Assembly: GCA_902491535.1 (NCBI GenBank)
Contig: CABUHS010000006.1
Coordinates: forward strand, 1-64,000
DNA length: 64,000 bases
Source: an uncultured Eubacteriales bacterium
GTDB taxonomy: Bacteria > Bacillota > Clostridia > Oscillospirales > CAG-272
Reading direction: 5' to 3'
Below the pieces are notes generated by a model. The model did not search any database and was not told the DNA's origin. It worked only from the letters and a program-made list of their open reading frames with translations. A program made the position numbers and the translations under genes. Below, piece by piece: positions 1 to 7,119 of the stretch (positions within the stretch are counted from its first letter, which is position 1; each line of letters begins with the position of its first letter).

Positions 1-1
1 A

Positions 2-283
2 AAGACATTACAGGAAGCGAAGCAGAAGGTTAGAGATTTAAGGCTGCTGCTTCGTACCCTGCGTGAACTGACGGATATTACGGAGCTTACTCCAACACTT
101 GTAAACTCGTTGATTGAGCGTATCGAAGTCCACAACAACGATAAGTCAAGCGGTCATTGTTATGTAAAGGTGGATATTTACTTCACGGCGGCGGGGATGA
201 TAGATATTCCTACCGAACAGGAAATCCTTGCTATGATGGAAGAAATACGGGAAAATCCGCAGGACTTCCGCTTTGTAGCATAA
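2..283 (+). CDS. Serine recombinase C-terminus (DUF4368-like), partial
   Basis: The open frame enters from the left edge and stops at 281-283. The 93 visible residues hold a basic, coiled-coil-like start, a segment with LVNSLIERIEVH, and the ending of large serine recombinases of the Tn4451/ICE type (DUF4368 region: VKVDIYFTAAG, then an acidic helix). Such enzymes excise and integrate conjugative or mobilisable elements. The N-terminal catalytic serine domain lies outside the window, so activity cannot be judged. It is followed at once by an 11-bp inverted repeat, and ordinary chromosomal genes begin after about 540, so the right end of an integrated element probably lies nearby. The family call is from memory of the typical C-terminal pattern. 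Confidence 0.75.
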   Translation, partial: KTLQEAKQKVRDLRLLLRTLRELTDITELTPTLVNSLIERIEVHNNDKSSGHCYVKVDIYFTAAGMIDIPTEQEILAMMEEIRENPQDFRFVA

Positions 284-291
284 CAAAAGAA

Positions 292-325
292 TACGGTGTA
301 ACCCATTTTACTGAGTTACACCGTA
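292..325 (+). terminator. Hairpin after recombinase gene
   Basis: Perfect 11-bp arms (TACGGTGTAAC at 292-302, GTTACACCGTA at 315-325) begin 8 bases after the recombinase stop. No clear T-run follows, so it may be a weak terminator or part of the end of the mobile element. Confidence 0.55.
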
Positions 326-449
326 CCCCTACATAAAAACTTCCTTATCTGGCGTTGGCAAAAGAATATCTCTTTTTTCTTATATCAGCAGTGGTATGAA
401 TTTAAAATATTTATATTGCAATCGGTTTGTTTTTGGACTGAAAATGGTC

Positions 450-478
450 TTGCGTATATATCTGTAAGATGATATACT
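450..478 (+). promoter_or_regulatory. Sigma-A promoter for the PfkB-AraC gene
   Basis: TTGCGT at 450-455, 17-bp spacer, TATACT at 473-478. Transcription would begin near 485, about 60 bases before the start codon at 544. Confidence 0.6.
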
Positions 479-543
479 GAATCTATATAGTTGAATATGT
501 GATATACAAATAAATTTTCAAATATTAAACAGAGGTGTCGGCA

Positions 544-1770
544 ATGAAGATATTAAATTTCGGTTCCTGTAATATTGATTATGTGTATTCGATGGATCAT
601 ATTGTAGAATCCGGAGAAACCGAGATGACAAGCGGACTTGAGATATTTGCGGGCGGTAAGGGATTAAATCAGTCAATAGCTATATCAAGAGCAGGTGCTG
701 ATGTACATCATGCCGGTTGTATCGGAAATGACGGCGGAATGCTTTTGGATATCCTTAACGATAGCGGAGTTGATACATCTTATATAAAAAGAGTTGGCGC
801 TAAGAACGGACACGCTGTTATTCAGGTGGGCAAGGGAGGGGAAAATTCTATATTTCTTCATTCCGGATCGAATTCCATGATAACTAAAGAGATAGTTTCA
901 GGGACACTTTCCGATTTCAACCTCGGTGATATCATGCTTCTTCAGAACGAGATAAATAATATAGAATATATAATAAAAGAAGCGTATGCCAAAGGAATGT
1001 GTGTTATACTTAATCCGTCACCTCTCGATAAAAATATATTCAGAATAGATTTCAGCATGCTTTCATATCTTATACTGAATGAGATCGAGGCGAGAGCCAT
1101 TACCGGATTTTCGGAATCCGACAGAATACTCGATTATTTTAAAGAAACATATCCGGCACTTAAAATTATGCTTACTCTCGGCAGTGCAGGCTGTGTTTAT
1201 GCGGACGGGGATCTGAGGCTGTATCATCCTGCATTTAAGGTTGATGCGGTGGATACGACTGCTGCCGGGGATACGTTTACCGGATATTTTATAGCTGGCA
1301 TAGCACGCGGGGACGATTTCTCCGAAATAATAAAAATTGCTTCTGCCGCTGCGGCTATATCGGTTTCGAGAAACGGGGCGGCGCCGTCAATTCCGTATAT
1401 GAAAGAAGTACAAGAATCACTTTCATATTTTACTGTAAGCGGAAGTGACAGAAAAAGTGATCGGCTTCGCTGTCAGATAGACGGCTACATAAAGAATAAT
1501 CTGAAATCAGCTTCGCTTAAATCGCTTGCGAATATTTTGGGATATTCAACAGTGTATACAGGTAATATAGTTAAAAAGGTGACAGGAGAATCTTTTTCCG
1601 GACTTTTGCAGAATGCGCGGTGTGATGCGGCGGCATATATGCTGAAAAATACAGACATGCCGATCGCTGAGATTATTTGTGCCGTCGGATATGAGAATGA
1701 AAGCTTTTTTAGGAAAATATTCAAGAGGAAGTATGGTAAAAATCCTTTGAAATTTAAAAATTCAATATAA
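544..1770 (+). CDS. PfkB-family sugar kinase fused to AraC-type DNA-binding domain
   Basis: 408 residues. Residues 1-300 are a ribokinase-like PfkB kinase: GGKG near 37-40 (substrate loop) and DTTAAGDTF at 237-245 with the predicted catalytic base Asp243. Residues about 310-408 form an AraC/XylS helix-turn-helix pair (LKSLANILGYS; second helix IAEIICAVGYENESFF followed by FKRKYGKNP). The ATG at 544 is preferred over an in-frame GTG at 535 because AGAGGTG at 531-537 sits 6 bases before it. PfkB kinases phosphorylate sugars or nucleosides; AraC domains bind DNA. The fusion suggests a kinase that senses its substrate and controls transcription, but this is inference. It stands alone, convergent with the MATE gene. 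No sugar transporter is adjacent. Confidence 0.85.
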   Translation: MKILNFGSCNIDYVYSMDHIVESGETEMTSGLEIFAGGKGLNQSIAISRAGADVHHAGCIGNDGGMLLDILNDSGVDTSYIKRVGAKNGHAVIQVGKGGENSIFLHSGSNSMITKEIVSGTLSDFNLGDIMLLQNEINNIEYIIKEAYAKGMCVILNPSPLDKNIFRIDFSMLSYLILNEIEARAITGFSESDRILDYFKETYPALKIMLTLGSAGCVYADGDLRLYHPAFKVDAVDTTAAGDTFTGYFIAGIARGDDFSEIIKIASAAAAISVSRNGAAPSIPYMKEVQESLSYFTVSGSDRKSDRLRCQIDGYIKNNLKSASLKSLANILGYSTVYTGNIVKKVTGESFSGLLQNARCDAAAYMLKNTDMPIAEIICAVGYENESFFRKIFKRKYGKNPLKFKNSI

Positions 1771-1782
1771 CAGTTGTTTATA

Positions 1783-1840
1783 AAAATATCCCCTTGCAGG
1801 AGTTCGGATTATAGACCAAATTCCTGAAAGGGGATATTTT
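1783..1840. terminator. Bidirectional terminator between PfkB-AraC and MATE genes
   Basis: AAAATATCCCCTT (1783-1795) pairs with AAGGGGATATTTT (1828-1840), with an additional short CAGG/CCTG pairing inside. The A- and T-rich flanks let it serve both convergent genes. Confidence 0.8.
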
Positions 1841-1880
1841 ATAAGTTATTTGTTAATTTTTTTAGTAATGCGTTGTATTT

Positions 1881-3287
1881 TTATATGCTGTCTTGAATTT
1901 TCTTATTATCAGAAATGTCAGACTTTATGTTCTCTGGAAATCCGTATTTTTCAATACGGTGTGCCGAGTAATAATAATCGATAACAAGCAGCACGGCGCC
2001 GCCGAACCATGATACCGGTTCGGCCCAAACGATTCCGTTTTTGAATCCTGTGATACCGACGATCACAGCAACACCGGATCGCATGGCAAATTCGACAATT
2101 CCCGATATCATGCTGATAAATGTGTTACCCATGCCCTGAAGAGCCGCACGGTATACATAAAGGAGATATATCACGATGATGAATACGCTCATTACAAAAA
2201 GATATAGGTATGCAGCATCTCCTGCTTCTGCCGCCGCTTCGGCGGTTTCTGCCGAGATAAACAGCATTGACAGTGGCCGTCCGAACAGAACCATAAGCGC
2301 TGTCGTGACGGCAGAAGTGACAGCACTCAGTACAACGGCAGCGCGGACTCCTTGTTTTATCCGATCCCACTTGCGCGCACCGTAATTTTGACCTATGTAT
2401 GTAGTTACTGCATAACCGTAAGAAATAGCGGCGATCTCAAGGACACCGTACAGCTTTGCGGCAGCAGTGAAGCCTGCGATGAACGGTGTGTCAAAGCCGT
2501 TTACTACCGTTTGAACCGCCATGCCTCCGGCTGTAATAATGATATTCTGAAATGCAACGGGAATGCCGAGTTTCAAAAGGTTTTTGCTGTCGTATCGGCT
2601 GCATTTCATATCATTCGGTCGGAATCGCAGCTCGGGGATATGTGCGATTTTAAGAGTGCAGAGAAATCCGGCGGCACATTGCGCGATCAGTGTGGCAATT
2701 GCGGCTCCGGCGATTCCGAGATGCAGACCGTATACAGCAAGCAGGTCGAGGGCTACATTTATTAAAGCCGCTGCTATCATTGCAAGCAGAGGTGTTTTGC
2801 TGTCGCCTACGGCACGCAATACAGACGAACAGAAGTTATAAAACATTGTGATCGGTATACCGAGAATTAAAATTTCCGAATAGAGGTGTGCCATGTCGCG
2901 GAGATCCGGCCGGACGGCAAGCAGATCGAGACACGCCGGAAGTGTAACGAGACTGACAACCGTGGCAATAACAGCGATAACGATAGAAAGTGTTGCTGAG
3001 GCTCCGATCGTCTTACGGAGAGCATCATGATCTCCTTTTCCGAAGTTCTGAGACATCTTGACCGAGAAGCCTTGCGTGAAGCCCTGCGCAATTCCGACAG
3101 GAAGCCAGTTGAGCCACGCGACAGATCCGAGCGCTGCCAGTGCATCCATTCCGACGCCCTGACCGACGATAGCGGTGTCTACTACGGTATACAGCTGTTG
3201 AAATATATTTCCGAACATCAGCGGAAGTGCGAAAAAGAACAAAAGCTTTATCGGCTTTCCTGACGTCATATTCTGATTTTTTACCAT
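1881..3287 (-). CDS. MATE family multidrug/toxin exporter
   Basis: 468 residues with about twelve hydrophobic segments, matching the usual MATE length. The N-terminal stretch (PIKLLFFFALPLMFG, then QQLYTVVDTAIVGQ) and the internal repeat around residue 240 (GIPVAFQNIIITAGG) are typical of the NorM/DinF superfamily. These inner-membrane proteins export organic cations or other compounds in exchange for Na+ or H+. The gene follows the polysaccharide deacetylase by 56 bases on the same strand, so the two may be co-transcribed. The ATG at 3287 is preceded by a weak AAGGA ribosome site. The substrate cannot be predicted. Confidence 0.92.
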   Translation of the reverse strand: MVKNQNMTSGKPIKLLFFFALPLMFGNIFQQLYTVVDTAIVGQGVGMDALAALGSVAWLNWLPVGIAQGFTQGFSVKMSQNFGKGDHDALRKTIGASATLSIVIAVIATVVSLVTLPACLDLLAVRPDLRDMAHLYSEILILGIPITMFYNFCSSVLRAVGDSKTPLLAMIAAALINVALDLLAVYGLHLGIAGAAIATLIAQCAAGFLCTLKIAHIPELRFRPNDMKCSRYDSKNLLKLGIPVAFQNIIITAGGMAVQTVVNGFDTPFIAGFTAAAKLYGVLEIAAISYGYAVTTYIGQNYGARKWDRIKQGVRAAVVLSAVTSAVTTALMVLFGRPLSMLFISAETAEAAAEAGDAAYLYLFVMSVFIIVIYLLYVYRAALQGMGNTFISMISGIVEFAMRSGVAVIVGITGFKNGIVWAEPVSWFGGAVLLVIDYYYSAHRIEKYGFPENIKSDISDNKKIQDSI

Positions 3288-3343
3288 AACAATTTATCCT
3301 TTTAATTATCAGCCTGTTATCTGTATTGTTTTTATAACAAGAT

Positions 3344-4369
3344 TTATTTGAATCTTGCTGCTAAAGATGCAGCGCTTGTTCCTCGCGATACATAGACTCT
3401 CGGAATCGTGAACGGTGTAATACCTTCGTCGGAAACGGTATTTCTCGCAAGATATGCAAAGTCAAAAAATTCTTTTGTGATCTCTATTACGGTGTCGTTA
3501 TATTTTCCCGCAGGATATGCAAGAGCGTTGCACGGCTGACCGGTCAGCTCCTCTATCTTTTTTATCGACCGTGTATATTCTTTTCTTACCGCATTTTCGC
3601 TTATAGTTGCCAGATTGCAGTGACTGGCAGTGTGACATCCGAAATATACAAGTCCGCTTTGCGCCATTTCGCGTATCTGATCTTCTGTCAGATATCCGGG
3701 TGTTCCGATCATATCGCTTATTAAAAATACAGAAGCTTTTGCTCCGTGTGCCTTGAGTATCGGAAACATGGTAGTATAATTATCCTCATATCCGTCATCA
3801 AAGGACACGATAACGCTTTTTCCCTCGGTTCGCCGGTAATCGTTCGCAAACAGAAAAGTACATCCGGCCTCGGTCAATGCAGTAAGCTGTTCATCCCAAT
3901 CGTCAGGTCTGACAAAAAGCGCACTGTAGTCGTTGTACGGCGTTTCCATTATAAGATGATACATCAGCGCCGTAGGAAGCTCACCGCTTTCGGAATATTC
4001 CGCCTCGGTTTTAGCTTTAGGAACGTTTTTTGAAAGTATTCTCGCGAGAATATCGCTGTCTGATTCCGGTGCTGTCTCGGCCTTTGTTTGTGTTTTCGGA
4101 GGATTATTTATCCCGTGATCCTGTTCCGTTTTATCTGGCTGCTTCGTTTCGGCGGCAGGTGCCTCGGTTTGCGTCGAGAGCGGAAGCCGCGCAGTTATAT
4201 TATCTGTCGGCTCATGTAACGGAGTCTGAGGGGATGCCGACGGAGTGTTGTCTTTTAGGATTTGATTTGAACGGGAGGAACATCCGCTGCCGAATATCAT
4301 AACAGCTGACAGCGCCGCTGTCAGTATGCGGAGTCTACGGACTGACTTACAGGACAATATCATGATCAT
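3344..4369 (-). CDS. Polysaccharide deacetylase lipoprotein (NodB domain)
   Basis: 341 residues. An N-terminal hydrophobic segment ends in FGSGC, a plausible lipobox, followed by a Pro/Thr/Glu-rich linker to about residue 110 and a NodB (carbohydrate esterase 4) domain. Motif 1 is SFDDGYEDN, motif 2 HTASHCNL supplies metal-binding histidines, and motif 3 is AYPAGKYND. CE4 enzymes remove N-acetyl groups from peptidoglycan or exopolysaccharide; this one should act outside the membrane. Start choice: AAGGAG lies 3 bases before the ATG at 4369 and 9 before a second in-frame ATG at 4363, so 4363 may be the true start. It lies upstream of the MATE gene on the same strand. Confidence 0.9.
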   Translation of the reverse strand: MIMILSCKSVRRLRILTAALSAVMIFGSGCSSRSNQILKDNTPSASPQTPLHEPTDNITARLPLSTQTEAPAAETKQPDKTEQDHGINNPPKTQTKAETAPESDSDILARILSKNVPKAKTEAEYSESGELPTALMYHLIMETPYNDYSALFVRPDDWDEQLTALTEAGCTFLFANDYRRTEGKSVIVSFDDGYEDNYTTMFPILKAHGAKASVFLISDMIGTPGYLTEDQIREMAQSGLVYFGCHTASHCNLATISENAVRKEYTRSIKKIEELTGQPCNALAYPAGKYNDTVIEITKEFFDFAYLARNTVSDEGITPFTIPRVYVSRGTSAASLAARFK

Positions 4370-4448
4370 ATTCTCCTTGCTCGAATATATTTCTTGTACG
4401 TAACTGTGTATTAGTTCATGTCAATATATGCTTTCCGACATAAAAATA

Positions 4449-4483
4449 AAATCGGCAAAACACATACGTATCTTGCCGATTTT
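4449..4483 (-). terminator. Terminator of the tRNA-Pro gene
   Basis: AAATCGGCA at 4449-4457 pairs with TGCCGATTT at 4474-4482. On the minus strand the second arm runs into T residues directly after the tRNA CCA end. Confidence 0.75.
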
Positions 4484-4558
4484 GGTCTGAGTGACTGGAC
4501 TTGAACCAGCGGCCTCTACCACCCCAAGGTAGCGCGCTCCCAACTGCGCCACACCCAG
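4483..4558 (-). tRNA. tRNA-Pro (anticodon GGG)
   Basis: 76 nt on the minus strand. The acceptor arms CTGGGTG/CACTCAG pair, with one G-T. The anticodon arm CTACC-TTGGGGT-GGTAG gives anticodon GGG (reads CCC and CCU). The T arm GCTGG-TTCAAGT-CCAGT is intact. The 3' CCA is encoded (4483-4485 on the plus strand read as TGG). Confidence 0.95.
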
Positions 4559-4572
4559 TTAGAACATATGGA

Positions 4573-4601
4573 ATTATACCATAAACTTTATGGTATGTCA
4601 A
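4573..4601 (-). promoter_or_regulatory. Perfect sigma-A promoter of tRNA-Pro
   Basis: On the minus strand TTGACA (4596-4601) and TATAAT (4573-4578) are separated by 17 bp. The spacer holds a 19-bp odd-centred palindrome, TACCATAAA-C-TTTATGGTA. The predicted start lies about 8 bases before the mature tRNA. Confidence 0.85.
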
Positions 4602-4720
4602 TACCATTTTGCAAAAAAAACAATTTAGTTTGAAAAAAGTATCATGCGTATGCTATAGGCCGTTTTTCATGCCGATGCTTCACTTTTTTCAAGTTTTTAA
4701 GGATAAAATTTGCAAATGTC

Positions 4721-4749
4721 TTGAATTAAATTTTTCAATATGATATACT
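4721..4749 (+). promoter_or_regulatory. Sigma-A promoter for the GH95 pair
   Basis: TTGAAT at 4721-4726, 17-bp spacer, TATACT at 4744-4749. It leaves a leader of about 67 bases before the first GH95 gene. Confidence 0.7.
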
Positions 4750-4822
4750 GTTTTCGTATTTAGTATCTGAGATATAGAATATAAACAACTTATATATTAC
4801 CAGATTCGAAAGGAATATCACA

Positions 4823-7042
4823 ATGGAAAAAAAGATGCTCGACGGCAGGATACTATATCTTGCGAACGAGGCGAATAACTGGGAGGACTGCTCCCCTGTC
4901 GGCTGCGGAAATCTTGCGGCGATGCTGTACGGACATGTAGGACATGAACGTATTCAGCTTAACGAGGAATTTATATGGGCAGGCGGACCGCTTGAAAATC
5001 CGAAGCGCATACGCGAGTGTATCGATCATATGCTCGAAATGGTCAAAAAGGGCGAGGTGTCCGAAGCAGATCAGTGGGCGCGGGATAATATGGACGATTG
5101 CTTTAACCGTATAAAGTCCTATGAGACGGCAGGCGATCTCTGTCTTGATATACACGGAGACGCGCCTGAGTTTGAAAACTATCGCCGTGAGATAGATCTT
5201 ACCGACGGTTTTGCTTATGTTACATATAAGCTCGGAGGAGTGAACTACCGCCGCGAGCTTATCGCTTCGTATCCTGATAATGTTATCGCGTTCCGAATGA
5301 CTGCGGATAAACCCGGTTCGATATCATTCAAGTCTCATTTTGAGCGTGAGCAGGACAATTTTGTAAAGCGTGCGGACGGAAATATAATCACATTGACCGG
5401 CGAGACACAGTCCGGCGGACATATCTTTGAGATTAAACTCGGATTCTATGCGGACGGCGGATCGGTCAGCGTTTCACCTGAGGGCGCAGCGGTAAGCGGT
5501 GCTGACAGCTGTACGGTTTACATTACGATCGAAACCAAGGGAAGCAGCAGACGGACTGCTCCGGATATAGAAAAGCTCGCAGCGCGCGGATACGATGATA
5601 TAAAGAAGATATCAGTTGCAGATCATGCGGCTCTTATGAACCGCTCGGATATAACGGTTCTCGGCGATGACGATGCAAAGCAGTATCCTACGTCGGAGCG
5701 TCTTGAACGGCTTCGCGAGGGCAAGAGCGATAACGGAATGGCGACACTGTATTTCAATTTCGGAAAATATCTCCTTATCGGAAGCAGCCGTCCTGGAACA
5801 CTGCCGGCAAACCTTCAGGGTAAGTGGTGTACAAATGTATTTGCACCGTGGAATTCTGATTATCATACCAATATCAATCTTCAGATGAACTATTGGCCTG
5901 TCGAAACGGCAAACCTGAGCGAATGCTCTGAGCCGCTCTTCGATTATATGGACAAATTCCTTCTTGAAGCAGGCAAAAAGACGGCGCAGGAATGCTATCA
6001 CTGCCGCGGAACCGTTCTTCATCATGTAAGCGACGTGTACGGTATGACCGCACCTGCGGACGGTATATGGGGGCTCTGGCCTCTCGGCGGCGCATGGCTC
6101 TGTTTCAATATGTGGGAGCATTATCTCTTTACGCTTGACGAGGATTATCTCAGAAATATTGCGTATCCGTATATAAAAGAGAGCGCGAGATTTTTCCTTG
6201 ATTATATGATCGAGGACGAAAACGGCGTACTGCTGTCAGGACCCTCAACCTCTCCGGAAAACAGCTATAAGCTGAACGGTAAAGAGGCTATGCTTTGCAT
6301 GTCACCGACTATGGATATCGAGATTATCGGCGGTCTTCTTGACTTTTACGTAAAAGCCGAAGAACTGCTCGGAATAGATGAGAAAATGGCTGATGAAGCG
6401 CGGACGGCCATCGGAAAAATGCCGCCCCTTAAGCTCGGAAGCGACGGAAGGCTTCTTGAGTGGATGGAGGAATATGAAGAGGTAGACGTAGGTCACAGGC
6501 ATATTTCGCATGCTTTCGGACTTTATCCCGGTTGGAGCATAACCTACGATAAAACACCCGAGCTTTTTGCAGGAGTCAAGAAGTCGATCGAAAAGCGCCT
6601 TGAGGGCGGCGGAGCGCACACCGGCTGGAGTGCGGCATGGGTACTTAATCTTTACGCACATATCCTTGACGGCAAGGGCGCAGGCGAGATGCTCAAAAAG
6701 CTCTTTACAAAGTCGACAAATACAAATCTTCTTGACGAGCATCCTCCGTTCCAGATCGACGGTAACTTCGGCGGTACGGCTGCTATCGCCGAGATGGTTC
6801 TTCAGAGCCGTGACGGCATAGTAAGACTGCTTCCTGCGATACCTGAAAACTGGAAAAACGGCTCATTCCGCGGACTTTGTGTGCGCGGCGGATACGAGGC
6901 TGATGCACAGTGGGCTGACGGCAAGCTTGTTTCGTTCACGATCCGTTCGACTGTAGGTTCCGGAAAGCTTCATGTTTTTGCCGGCGGTAAGGAATACGAT
7001 CTTGAACTGGCAAAGGGCGAATCGGTAAAGATAGACGCGTAA
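4823..7042 (+). CDS. GH95 alpha-L-fucosidase/galactosidase-like hydrolase, copy 1
   Basis: 739 residues, close to full length for glycoside hydrolase family 95 without extra modules. The N-terminal beta domain shows GHERIQLNEEFIWAGGP and YETAGDLCLDIHG. In the (alpha/alpha)6 catalytic domain the residues known from Bifidobacterium AfcA are recognisable: His348, Asn350 and Asn352 (YHTNINLQMN), the acid Glu479 (TSPEN) and Asp646 (QIDGNFGG). There is no signal peptide, so it should act in the cytoplasm on imported oligosaccharides such as fucosylated glycans. The ribosome site AAAGGAA precedes the ATG. It is followed 77 bases later by a close paralogue, presumably in one transcript. Whether fucose or L-galactose is removed cannot be told. 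Confidence 0.92.
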   Translation: MEKKMLDGRILYLANEANNWEDCSPVGCGNLAAMLYGHVGHERIQLNEEFIWAGGPLENPKRIRECIDHMLEMVKKGEVSEADQWARDNMDDCFNRIKSYETAGDLCLDIHGDAPEFENYRREIDLTDGFAYVTYKLGGVNYRRELIASYPDNVIAFRMTADKPGSISFKSHFEREQDNFVKRADGNIITLTGETQSGGHIFEIKLGFYADGGSVSVSPEGAAVSGADSCTVYITIETKGSSRRTAPDIEKLAARGYDDIKKISVADHAALMNRSDITVLGDDDAKQYPTSERLERLREGKSDNGMATLYFNFGKYLLIGSSRPGTLPANLQGKWCTNVFAPWNSDYHTNINLQMNYWPVETANLSECSEPLFDYMDKFLLEAGKKTAQECYHCRGTVLHHVSDVYGMTAPADGIWGLWPLGGAWLCFNMWEHYLFTLDEDYLRNIAYPYIKESARFFLDYMIEDENGVLLSGPSTSPENSYKLNGKEAMLCMSPTMDIEIIGGLLDFYVKAEELLGIDEKMADEARTAIGKMPPLKLGSDGRLLEWMEEYEEVDVGHRHISHAFGLYPGWSITYDKTPELFAGVKKSIEKRLEGGGAHTGWSAAWVLNLYAHILDGKGAGEMLKKLFTKSTNTNLLDEHPPFQIDGNFGGTAAIAEMVLQSRDGIVRLLPAIPENWKNGSFRGLCVRGGYEADAQWADGKLVSFTIRSTVGSGKLHVFAGGKEYDLELAKGESVKIDA

Positions 7043-7048
7043 ATACAA

Positions 7049-7083
7049 ACGGAATGCACGCCTTTGACTGCGTGCATCTCCGT
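7049..7083 (+). repeat. Intercistronic hairpin between GH95 copies
   Basis: ACGGA plus ATGCACGC (7049-7061) pair with GCGTGCAT plus TCCGT (7070-7083), with one unpaired base. No T-run follows, so it looks like an mRNA stability or processing hairpin rather than a full terminator. Confidence 0.55.
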
Positions 7084-7119
7084 AAAAATATATAAAGATC
7101 CAGACGAGGTTTTTTAATA

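Noticed and set aside
4416..4607. 63-codon ORF on the minus strand
   Set aside because: It lies over the tRNA-Pro gene and reads the tRNA sequence; the tRNA structure explains the region.
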